Both the position numbers and the translations under genes were made by a program. The notes beneath the pieces were generated by a model that ran no database searches, was not told where the DNA came from, and saw nothing but the letters and a program-made list of their open reading frames with translations. This document shows, piece after piece, positions 9,262-17,553 of a stretch of 64,000 nucleotides of DNA. The DNA is from CALEMW01 sp035447065 (GTDB lineage: Bacteria; Krumholzibacteriota; Krumholzibacteriia; LZORAL124-64-63), in assembly GCA_035447065.1 (NCBI GenBank), contig DAOTGJ010000009.1, positions 1 through 64,000 on the forward strand. Reading direction: 5' to 3'. Every line of letters begins with the position of its first letter. The stretch's first letter is position 1.

Positions 9262-10256
9262 TCCTGGGGGCGGCGCTGCTGCTGGCCGCCTGCGCCGCCA
9301 AGGCCCCCGCGCCCGAGCGCGCCTACGCCGACCTGCCCCGAGCCGCCTACGACGAGAGCGGCGGCGGCGAGCGCCGTCCGGACCCGGACCGCCGCCGGCC
9401 CGCGGAGCTGCAGTTCCTCACCGCGTACGAGAACGAGACCTCGGCTCCCTACTACCCGCTGGAGGGCCTGGCCGGCGTGGCCTACGCCCGCGACGGCAGC
9501 CTCTACGTGTGCGACGAGCTGGGCGGCCGCGTGCACGTGTGGTCCCCGGCCGAGGGCGCGTGGTTCCAGCTCGACTCGCCGGGCAGCCGCTTCTACCGCC
9601 CCGTGGACGTGCACCTGGACGGCTTCCAGGCCTGGGTGCTGGACATGGACGGCCGCGAGCTGCTGCGCTTCGGCCCCGGCGGCTCCTTCCTGGACCGACT
9701 GGTGGACTTCCGCTACCTCAACCCCGGCTACGACCACGTGCCGGTGGCCTTCGACGTGGACGTGGACGGGTCCGTGGTGGTGGTGGATCCCAGCGAGAGC
9801 ATGGCCCTCCTGCTGGACTCCTTCCTGGGCCTGCGCTTCACGGTGGGCCGCCCCGGTCCGCACCGCGAGCAGTTCGACGCGCCCAGCGGCGTGGCCTTCC
9901 TGAGCGACGGCGGCTTCGTGGTCAGCGACCGCGGCAACCGCCGCCTGCAGCGCTTCAACCGCCTGGGCACCTACGACGGCGAGGCCGGCGGCGCGGACGC
10001 GGTGGGCAACCCCCTGCTCACGCCCCAGGGCGTGGAGCGCGACGTCTGGGACAACCTCTTCGTGGCCGATCCCGCCGCCGCCGCCGTGCACGTGTACGAC
10101 GCGGACCTGCGCCACCTCTTCTCCCTGGGCGCCGACGCCGGCCTGCGCGAGGGTCCCGAGACCCCCATCGACGTGGCCGTGGGCCCCGACGACCTCCTCG
10201 CGGTGAGCGACCGCGGCCGCGGCGCCGTCCTGATCTACCGCATCCTCTACCAGTAG
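9237..10256 (+). CDS. NHL/beta-propeller lipoprotein
   Basis: A 339-aa protein with a lipoprotein signal (lipobox LLAAC, Cys about residue 19). The mature part is built of repeats such as LAGVAYARDGSLYVCDELGGRVHV, PSGVAFLSDGGFVVSDRGNRRL and PIDVAVGPDDLLAVSDRGRGAV, typical NHL-type six-bladed propeller blades. Such propellers usually bind proteins or glycans and have no enzymatic signature here. The ATG at 9237 overlaps the preceding gene in another frame. It sits between DUF5683-like genes and two large barrels, so a periplasmic scaffold role in that machinery is plausible but inferred. Confidence 0.75.
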   Translation: MRRLAALLILGAALLLAACAAKAPAPERAYADLPRAAYDESGGGERRPDPDRRRPAELQFLTAYENETSAPYYPLEGLAGVAYARDGSLYVCDELGGRVHVWSPAEGAWFQLDSPGSRFYRPVDVHLDGFQAWVLDMDGRELLRFGPGGSFLDRLVDFRYLNPGYDHVPVAFDVDVDGSVVVVDPSESMALLLDSFLGLRFTVGRPGPHREQFDAPSGVAFLSDGGFVVSDRGNRRLQRFNRLGTYDGEAGGADAVGNPLLTPQGVERDVWDNLFVADPAAAAVHVYDADLRHLFSLGADAGLREGPETPIDVAVGPDDLLAVSDRGRGAVLIYRILYQ

Positions 10257-10263
10257 GGGGGCC

Positions 10264-13200
10264 ATGGCGCGGGGCCTGCCCATCCTGCTGCTCACGGCGC
10301 TCGCGTGCAGCGCGGCCGCGGCCGCGCCGGAGGCGGTCGCGCCCGCCGACACCACCGGCACGCCCGCCGTGGAGGCCCACCTGGCCGCGCCGGACCTCCA
10401 TCGCCTGGACCTGCGCTTCGGCCTGCTGGTGCCCGGCTCCTTCCAGGCCGAGGTGGACGGCCGTCCCTGGACCGCGGACACGGACTTCCGTCTGGACGAG
10501 CGCGAGGGCGTGTGGCTGCCCCTGCGGCCCCTGGGCCCGGCTGACGGCGGACCGGTGACCGTGGTGCTGAGCTACCGCCACGCCGGCGTGCCGGCGCCCC
10601 TGCGCGCCGAGCTGCATCCCCTGCGCACCGCCCCGCCGCCCCGCGCCGCCGCGGCCGACACCGCCGCCGACCGCGCCGCCGCCGACGCCCCCGCCCTGCC
10701 CGGCGACCTGGACGTGCGCGGCTCCAAGACCGTGCGCATGGCCTCGGGCAACCGCCGCGAGCTGGTGGTGGACCAGAACCTGCGCCTGAACATCAGCGGC
10801 CACCTCACCGAGGACATCGCCGTGGAGGCCACCCTCAGCGACGACAACCTGCCGGTGGTGCCCGAGGGCAACACGGAGGAGCTGCGCGACATCGACCGCG
10901 TGCGCGTGGACGTGACCGCTCCCACGTGGAACGCGGTGCTGGGCGATTTCGTGGCCGTGCAGGGGGGCAGCGAGTTCGGCCGCTACCGGCGCAAGCTGCA
11001 GGGCGTGCAGGTGGACGCGGGCCGCGGCCGGCCCGTGGGCATGGAGGTGCTGGCCGGCGCGCCGCGCGGGCGCTTCCGCACCGTGACCGTGCGCGGCCAG
11101 GAGGCCAACCAGGGTCCGTACGATCTGGGGGCCGGCGCCGGCGCGCGCCTCTTCGTGGTGGCGGGCAGCGAGCGCGTGTTCCTGGACGGCGAGGCCATGA
11201 CCCGTGGCGACGATCGCGACTACGTGATCGACTACGTGCGCGGCACCGTGACCTTCACCTTCCGCCGTCTGATCACGGCCGACTCGGAGATCGTGGTGGA
11301 GTACGAGGAGGGGGAGGGCCCGTACGCGCGCTCGGTGGCCGGCGCCGCCGCCGACGTGTCCGGCCGCCTGCCCGGCCTGGGCGCCGCGGCCCGCGCCCGC
11401 GTGGGTCTGATCCGCGAGCGCGACGACGCCACCCGCCCTCGCAGCGGCGAGCTCACCGACGCCGACCGCACCGTGCTCGAGGCCGCCGGCGACGACCCGG
11501 CCCTGGCCGTGGCCGACGGCCTCACGCCCACGGCCGTGGGCGAGGGCGCCTACCGTCTGGACGAGATCGGCGGCGTGTCGGTGGCCGTGTGGGACAGCCT
11601 GCAGGGCGACCACCAGGTGCAGTTCTACCAGGCCGGCGCCGGCCTGGGCGACTACGCCGTGCAGCGCCTCACCGAGACCGGCGCCACGGTCTACGTCTAC
11701 AGGGGGCCGGGCGGCGGCTCCTGGCGCATCGGCCGCCCCCTGGAGCTGCCCGAGAGCCGCAGCCTGATGACCGCGGCCGTGGCCCTGGGAGACACCATGC
11801 GCCCCTGGCTCAGCGCCGAGTGGCACGCCGGCGCCGTGGACGCCAACACCCTCTCGGCCCGCGACGATGGCGACGACGGGGCGGTGGCCTGGCGGGCCGC
11901 GGCCGCGTCGGGACCGCGGGACGTGCGCTGGGGCGGGCGCGGGCTGGGACGCGTGCGCGGCGCCGTGGTGCACGAGGACCTGGCCGCCGGCTTCGAGCCC
12001 TTCACCCGCGTGCGCGACGCCTTCCGCTACGAACGCTGGGGCCTGGCCGACCGCGCCGCCCGCGAGGGCTTCCTGCTGGAGTCGGACCGCGAGACCCGCG
12101 GCGAACTGGCCTGGGAGGCCGGCGGCGAGCGCCGCCGCGCCGGCGTGGCGGTGGGCTGGAACCGGCTGCGCCACGGCGGATCGCTGGAGGCGTCGGAGCG
12201 CAGCCTGGAGGGCACGTGGGCCGCCGCGGGCCTGGCTGGCCGCCACCAGGCGCGCCGCGCCGACGCCCGGGACACCGCCGACCCCCTGGACGTGGACCGC
12301 CGCGAGGACCGCCACGAGCTGGCCGTGACCGCGGGCCCCCTGCGCCCGTCGGCCGCCTGGGACGCCGAGGAGTACGCCGACGCGGCCCATGCCGCGCCCA
12401 GCGCCGCCGGAGCCCGCCTGGAACGCCTGCGCCTGGACCTGGCGGGCCGCCCCAACGCCGCCTGGGCCTGGCGCCTGGGCTGGACCCGCGACCAGGCCGA
12501 CTCCCTGCGCACCGACGGCTGGGCCCGCGAGCGCGACGGCCGCACCTGGACCTGGCGCCTGGGCTCGCCGGCCGTGGGCGGCGTGCGCCTGACCGCCGAC
12601 GGCTCCTGGCGCCGCGTGGCCGTGCCCGACGGCGCCGACCGCACCACCCGCCTGGCCAAGCTGCGCCTGACCGGCCGCTGGGACGATCTGGGCAGCGACT
12701 GGGGCCTGAGCTACGGCGTGGACAACAGCCGCACCGAGGTCCTGGACCGCCAGGTGGTGTACGTGGGCCTGCAGCAGGGCGACTACAACCAGGCCGGAGA
12801 TTTCGTGGGCACCAACCTGGGCGAGTTCAACGTGGTCACCGTGGGCACCGATTCGCTGGTGGCCACCACGGAGGTGGCGGCGGACCTGACCTGGCGCCAG
12901 GACTTCGGCTTCCTGGGACGCGACCGCCTCTGGGGCGCCTGGAACACCTTCACCCGCGTGGGCGCCCGCGGCCGCTCCCGCACCGACGACACCGGCGGTC
13001 TGCTGCGCCTGGAGCGCGACCGCCTGCTGGACCCGGACGACGGCGTGCTGGGCGAGCTCTCCCTGCGCCAGGAGGCCGTGCTGCTGCGGAACCTGCGCAC
13101 CTGGGACCTGCGCCTGACCCTGGACTTCAGCGAGGTGCTGGACCGGCAGTACGCCGCCCATCCCGAGCATCGGCTGCGCCGCATGCACGAGGCGCAGCTC

Positions 13201-13698
13201 ACCCACAACCCCACGCCGCTGCTCTCGCTGCGCTGGCGGGGCCGGCGCGAGACCGACGCGCGCCGCACCGAGGAATCGTCGTACAGCAGCAACCGCTCCT
13301 ACGACACGGTGGTGCGGCGCCACGAGCTGGAGGCGGTGGTGCGCCCCTCGGCGGGCAACCAGTACGGGCTGACCCTGGACCGCCTCACCCGCGACGACGC
13401 CGTGACCACCGTGCGCCAGACCGAGTGGGGCCTCAAGCCCGGCGCGCGCTGGCAGCTGGCCCGCCGCTGGAGCGGGCAGGCGGAGGTGCGCTGGTCCCGC
13501 GTGGACAGCGAGGAGCCGGCCGGAGCGCTGCGGCCGTTCTTCTTCCCCGACGCGGGCGTGAACGTGGACATGACCACGCGCGTGAGCTGGGACCCCTCGT
13601 CCAGCATGACCGTGACCCTGAGCCACGCCAGCCGCCGGCTGGGCGACGCGAGGGGGTGGCGGCATGACGTGCGGTTGGAATCGACGGCGCGCTTCTGA
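10264..13698 (+). CDS. Large outer-membrane beta-barrel protein of an FCB-specific family (possible SprA/Sov relative)
   Basis: A 1144-aa protein with a signal peptide (cleavage near SAAAAA). Residues about 150-360 carry a conserved block (DVRGSKTV, LRLNISGHLTEDI, TLSDDNLPVVPEGNTEEL, GSEFGRYRRKLQG, NQGPYDL, ERVFLDG, DYVIDYVRGTVTFT) that I recognise from large barrel proteins in Ignavibacteria and other FCB phyla. The rest alternates charged and aromatic strands and ends in Phe, as outer-membrane barrels do. SprA/Sov, the giant type IX translocon barrel, shares the general architecture, but this protein is about half its length, so that link is only a hypothesis. It overlaps the Omp85 gene by 35 bases. 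Confidence 0.65.
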   Translation: MARGLPILLLTALACSAAAAAPEAVAPADTTGTPAVEAHLAAPDLHRLDLRFGLLVPGSFQAEVDGRPWTADTDFRLDEREGVWLPLRPLGPADGGPVTVVLSYRHAGVPAPLRAELHPLRTAPPPRAAAADTAADRAAADAPALPGDLDVRGSKTVRMASGNRRELVVDQNLRLNISGHLTEDIAVEATLSDDNLPVVPEGNTEELRDIDRVRVDVTAPTWNAVLGDFVAVQGGSEFGRYRRKLQGVQVDAGRGRPVGMEVLAGAPRGRFRTVTVRGQEANQGPYDLGAGAGARLFVVAGSERVFLDGEAMTRGDDRDYVIDYVRGTVTFTFRRLITADSEIVVEYEEGEGPYARSVAGAAADVSGRLPGLGAAARARVGLIRERDDATRPRSGELTDADRTVLEAAGDDPALAVADGLTPTAVGEGAYRLDEIGGVSVAVWDSLQGDHQVQFYQAGAGLGDYAVQRLTETGATVYVYRGPGGGSWRIGRPLELPESRSLMTAAVALGDTMRPWLSAEWHAGAVDANTLSARDDGDDGAVAWRAAAASGPRDVRWGGRGLGRVRGAVVHEDLAAGFEPFTRVRDAFRYERWGLADRAAREGFLLESDRETRGELAWEAGGERRRAGVAVGWNRLRHGGSLEASERSLEGTWAAAGLAGRHQARRADARDTADPLDVDRREDRHELAVTAGPLRPSAAWDAEEYADAAHAAPSAAGARLERLRLDLAGRPNAAWAWRLGWTRDQADSLRTDGWARERDGRTWTWRLGSPAVGGVRLTADGSWRRVAVPDGADRTTRLAKLRLTGRWDDLGSDWGLSYGVDNSRTEVLDRQVVYVGLQQGDYNQAGDFVGTNLGEFNVVTVGTDSLVATTEVAADLTWRQDFGFLGRDRLWGAWNTFTRVGARGRSRTDDTGGLLRLERDRLLDPDDGVLGELSLRQEAVLLRNLRTWDLRLTLDFSEVLDRQYAAHPEHRLRRMHEAQLTHNPTPLLSLRWRGRRETDARRTEESSYSSNRSYDTVVRRHELEAVVRPSAGNQYGLTLDRLTRDDAVTTVRQTEWGLKPGARWQLARRWSGQAEVRWSRVDSEEPAGALRPFFFPDAGVNVDMTTRVSWDPSSSMTVTLSHASRRLGDARGWRHDVRLESTARF

Positions 13699-15484
13699 GC
13701 TCGTGGCGTGGGTGCTGCTGATGCTGGCCTGCACGAGGGCCGGCGCCGCCGAGCGCCTGGAGCCCGCCCCCGGAGCCGACGCCGCCTGGGCCCGCCACGC
13801 CGCCGCGGACCGCGCCTGGGCCGCCGCCTGGCCCGCCGACTGGGCCCGCTGGGAGGATCCCGCCGCCGCCGCGCCCGACAGCCTGGCCGCCCTGCTGCGC
13901 GGCGTGGGCGCCGTGGTGGCCGACGACCGCACGCCGGCCGCCGCCGCCGCGCCCTACTCCGAGCGCCTGCGCGACCGCTGGCGCGACCGCGGCCACCTGG
14001 CCTGCCGCACCACGCTGATCCGCTACGGCGACGGCCCGCGCCTGCGCGTGGATCCGGGGCCGCTCTACCGCGTGGGGCGCGTGACGCTGACGCCCGGCCC
14101 CGACCCCGAGCTGGACCGCCGCCTGACCGCGCTGCTGCCCGCCGCCGGCGATCCCTGCACCGCCGCGCGCTGGCGCGAGGCCGCCGCGGCGGCGCTGCGG
14201 GCCGCCGCGGACGGCGGCCGCCCCTTCGTGCGCTGGCGGCTGCAGCGCGCCACCCCGGATCCGATCGCCGCCACCGTGGACGTGGAGATCGCCCTGCCCG
14301 CCGGCGGCGCCGCGGTGCTGGGGCGCGTGGACTCCTCGCTGCCCACGGCGCGCGCCCGCCGCTTCCTGGCCCGCGCCAGCGGTCTGCACCCCGGCCACCT
14401 GTTCCGCCAGCGGGACCTGGACGCCGCCCGCGACCGCCTGCGCGCCCGCGGCCTCTGGACCGAGGTGGGGGAGCCCGTGGTCTGGATCCAGCAGGCCGAC
14501 ACCGTGGGCGTGCACTGGCCCGTGGCGCCGCGTCCGCGCCCCAACCGCTTCGCCGCCATCCTGGGGCTGAGCCGCGATGACCGGCAGGACACGCGCCTGA
14601 GCGGGCAGGTGGAGCTGGAGCTGGGCAACATCGCCGGCACGGGCCGCCGCCTGGGAGTGGACTGGAGCGACGACGGCGCCGACCGCGCCCACCTGGGCCT
14701 GGCCTGGCTCGAGCCCCTGGCCCTGGGCACGCCCCTGGATCTGGAGGGGCTGCTGGACCAGGAGGTGCTCACGGATGTCCACACCCGTTTCCAGGCCGAC
14801 CTGCGGGTGCGTCTGCCCGTGGCCGGGGCCTGGGGCGTGGAGCTGGGCGTGGGGCGCGACCGCGGGACCTATCCCACGGGCGTCTGGGTGCGGTCGTCGC
14901 GCTGGCGCACGCGGGCGGCCCTGGATCATCGGCGCCTGGAGCCGTTGCGTTCGGGTTGGGCGGGGAGCTTCGCCGTGGAGTCGGCGCGCCGCACGGCCGA
15001 AACGCGGCCCGACACCGTGGGCGGGGCCTCCGGCTTGCTGGAGGAGCGCCAGACCCTGGTGCGCCTGGGCCTGGACGCGGAGCTGATGCTGGGCGGCGTC
15101 ACGGCGCTGGGCGTGCGCGGCGGCTACGCCGGCGTGCAGCCCGACGCCCGCGACCTGCCCCTGGCCGAGCAGGAGCGTCTGGGCGGCGCGCGCAGCCTGC
15201 GCGGCTACCGCGAGGACCAGTTCCCCGGCGACCAGGTGGCTTCGGCCCAGCTCGAGCTGCGGCTCGGAAATCCCGGCCGCTCACGGCTTTACACGTTCCT
15301 GGACCTGGGGTACGTTCGCCGCGCCACCACGGCCGCCGGCGTGATCGTCACCAAGCCGGTGGGCTACGGCGTGGGCCTGGAGACCGCGGGCGCCGGGGGC
15401 GACGTGTCCCTGGCCATCGGCTTCCCCAACAGCTTCGGCCTGGACCAGGCCAAGCTCCACGTCTCCCTGCTGCGGGCCTTCTGA
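13664..15484 (+). CDS. Omp85-superfamily protein (BamA/TamA-like) with POTRA domains
   Basis: A 606-aa protein. A hydrophobic N-terminus (LVAWVLLMLACTRAGAA) acts as signal peptide; POTRA-like repeats fill about residues 110-290 (for example LYRVGRVTLTPG and GRVDSSLPTARARRFLARASGL). The C-terminal half is a 16-strand-type barrel with the diagnostic loop-6 motif LGGARSLRGYREDQF and a terminal Phe. Its size is close to TamA (about 577 aa) and smaller than BamA (about 800 aa). The family inserts or translocates outer-membrane proteins. The upstream gene encodes a large barrel whose assembly it may assist; this is inferred from the overlap of the two genes. Confidence 0.85.
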   Translation: MTCGWNRRRASELVAWVLLMLACTRAGAAERLEPAPGADAAWARHAAADRAWAAAWPADWARWEDPAAAAPDSLAALLRGVGAVVADDRTPAAAAAPYSERLRDRWRDRGHLACRTTLIRYGDGPRLRVDPGPLYRVGRVTLTPGPDPELDRRLTALLPAAGDPCTAARWREAAAAALRAAADGGRPFVRWRLQRATPDPIAATVDVEIALPAGGAAVLGRVDSSLPTARARRFLARASGLHPGHLFRQRDLDAARDRLRARGLWTEVGEPVVWIQQADTVGVHWPVAPRPRPNRFAAILGLSRDDRQDTRLSGQVELELGNIAGTGRRLGVDWSDDGADRAHLGLAWLEPLALGTPLDLEGLLDQEVLTDVHTRFQADLRVRLPVAGAWGVELGVGRDRGTYPTGVWVRSSRWRTRAALDHRRLEPLRSGWAGSFAVESARRTAETRPDTVGGASGLLEERQTLVRLGLDAELMLGGVTALGVRGGYAGVQPDARDLPLAEQERLGGARSLRGYREDQFPGDQVASAQLELRLGNPGRSRLYTFLDLGYVRRATTAAGVIVTKPVGYGVGLETAGAGGDVSLAIGFPNSFGLDQAKLHVSLLRAF

Positions 15485-15495
15485 CGGAGATCGGC

Positions 15496-17553
15496 ATGGA
15501 TCTGGAACGCGCGAGGACCGAGGCGGCGCGCCTGCGGGCGACCATCGCCCGCCACGACGGCCTCTACTACAACGACGCCGCGCCGGAGATCTCGGACCAG
15601 GAGTACGACGCCCTGGTGCGCGAGCTCGCCGCCCTGGAGGCCGCCCACCCGGAGCTGGCCGACGCCGCCAGCCCCACCGCGCGCCCCGGCGCCGATCGCG
15701 ACGAGCGCTTCCCGTCCGCGCCCCACTCGCGCCCCATGATCAGCCTGGCCAACAGCTACGATCTGGCCGAGGTGGGGGCCTTCGTCGAGCGCGTGCGCGC
15801 CGAGCTGCCGGGCAAAGAGGTGACGTTCACCGTGGAGCCCAAGATCGACGGCGTGGCCCTGGCCGTGCGCTACCGTGACGGCCGCCTGGACCTGGCCCTG
15901 ACCCGCGGCGACGGCGCCCAGGGCGACGTGATCACCGCCAACGTCCTGACCTTTCCGGAGATCCCCGCCGAGCTGCCCGACGGCTGGCGCGAGGCCCTGG
16001 GCGGCGCGGAGTCCTGCGAGGTGCGCGGCGAGGCCTACCTGTCGCTCAGCCGCTTCCAGGAACTGAACGCCGAACGCGAGGAGGCGGGCCTGGAGCCCCT
16101 GGCCAACCCGCGCAACGCCACCGCCGGCACGCTCAAGACCCTGGACGCGGCCGAGGTGGGGCGCCGTCGCCTGTCGGCCTTCTTCTACCAGCTCCTGCTG
16201 CCGGAGGACGCGGCGGGGCCGTCCACCCACCGCGAGGAGCTGGCTTGCCTCGAGGCCCTGGGCCTGCCCGTCAACCCCTTCCTGCGCACCGGCGCCGACG
16301 TGCCGGAGCTGGAGCGGGCCCTGTCCGAGCTGGAATCCCTGCGTTCCACGTTGGACTACCAGATCGACGGCGCCGTGCTCAAGGTGGACCGCCTGGGCTG
16401 GCACGACCGCCTGGGCGCCACGGCCAAGGCGCCGCGCTGGGGGCTGGCCTTCAAGTTCGCCGCCGAGGAGGCCGTCACCACCCTGCGCGACGTCACCCTG
16501 CAGGTGGGGCGCACGGGCGTCATCACGCCGGTGGCCGAGCTGGAGCCGGTCCTGCTGGCGGGCACCACCGTGAGCCGCGCCACCCTGCACAATTGGGACG
16601 AGATGGAGCGCAAGGACATCCGCGTGGGCGATACGGTGGTGGTGGCCAAGGGCGGCGACATCATCCCCAAGGTGCTGCGCGTGGAGACGGAGGCGCGCAT
16701 CGGCCGGGAACGCGCGGTGCCCATGCCGTCGGCGTGCCCCGTGTGCGGCGGCGCCACGGCGCGCCTGGAGGGCGAGGTGGCCCTGCGCTGCGGGAACCTG
16801 CAGTGCCCCGCCCAGGTGGCCGGCCGGCTCAGGCATTTCGTGGGGCGAGAGGCGGCGGACATCGAGGGGCTGGGAGCGCGCGGCATCGCCCAGCTGCTGG
16901 AGGCCGGCCTGCTGCGCGGCATCCCGGACCTCTTCCGCCTGGACCCGGAGGCCCTGGCCGCGCTGCCGGGCTGGGGGGAGACGTCGGCCGCCAAGCTCGT
17001 GGCCTCGGCCGCGGCGGCGGGCGAGCGGCCGTGGGCGGCCAAGATCTTCTCCCTGGGCATTCCGGGCGTGGGCGTGACCACCGCCGCCGCCCTGGCCGGG
17101 CGCTTCGCCGGCAGCGCCGAGCTGGCGCAGGCGGGGGAGGACGACCTGGCCGCGATCTACGGCGTGGGCGCGGAGATGGCCCGGGAGATCCTGGCGTTCC
17201 TGGGTTCGGCGGCCGGCGCGGCGCTGCTGTCGGAGCTGCAGTCCGTGGGCTACCTGAAGGAGGTCGAGGCGGCGCCGCAGGCCGCGGCCGTCGACACGGA
17301 GTCCTGGTTCCACGGCCGCACCGTGGTGCTCACCGGCACCCTGGAGGGCTGGTCGCGCCGCGACGCCAAGCAGCTCATCGAGCAGCGTGGCGGCAAGGTG
17401 ACCGGCAGCGTGAGCCGCAAGACCGACGCCGTGGTGGCGGGCGCGGAGGCCGGCTCCAAGCTGGAGCGCGCCCGGGAGCTGGGCGTGCGCGTGCTGGACG
17501 AGGCCCTCTTCGCCCGCGTCCTGGCCGGGGAGACGCCGCCCGATGCCCACTGA
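15496..17553 (+). CDS. ligA: NAD-dependent DNA ligase
   Basis: A 685-aa protein, normal for LigA. In order: Ia domain (YYNDAAPEISDQEYD), adenylation domain with the KxDG nucleophile Lys116 (EPKIDGVAL), OB fold (VGRTGVITPVAEL, VSRATLHN), Cys4 zinc finger (CPVCGG ... CGNLQCP), helix-hairpin-helix repeats (IPGVGVTTAAALAGRF) and a C-terminal BRCT domain (FHGRTVVLTGTLEGWSRRD, GGKVTGSVSRKT). It seals nicks during replication and repair using NAD+. The ATG at 15496 lies 11 bases after the Omp85 stop and matches the usual family start. Its 3' end overlaps the helicase gene by 11 bases. Confidence 0.97.
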   Translation: MDLERARTEAARLRATIARHDGLYYNDAAPEISDQEYDALVRELAALEAAHPELADAASPTARPGADRDERFPSAPHSRPMISLANSYDLAEVGAFVERVRAELPGKEVTFTVEPKIDGVALAVRYRDGRLDLALTRGDGAQGDVITANVLTFPEIPAELPDGWREALGGAESCEVRGEAYLSLSRFQELNAEREEAGLEPLANPRNATAGTLKTLDAAEVGRRRLSAFFYQLLLPEDAAGPSTHREELACLEALGLPVNPFLRTGADVPELERALSELESLRSTLDYQIDGAVLKVDRLGWHDRLGATAKAPRWGLAFKFAAEEAVTTLRDVTLQVGRTGVITPVAELEPVLLAGTTVSRATLHNWDEMERKDIRVGDTVVVAKGGDIIPKVLRVETEARIGRERAVPMPSACPVCGGATARLEGEVALRCGNLQCPAQVAGRLRHFVGREAADIEGLGARGIAQLLEAGLLRGIPDLFRLDPEALAALPGWGETSAAKLVASAAAAGERPWAAKIFSLGIPGVGVTTAAALAGRFAGSAELAQAGEDDLAAIYGVGAEMAREILAFLGSAAGAALLSELQSVGYLKEVEAAPQAAAVDTESWFHGRTVVLTGTLEGWSRRDAKQLIEQRGGKVTGSVSRKTDAVVAGAEAGSKLERARELGVRVLDEALFARVLAGETPPDAH

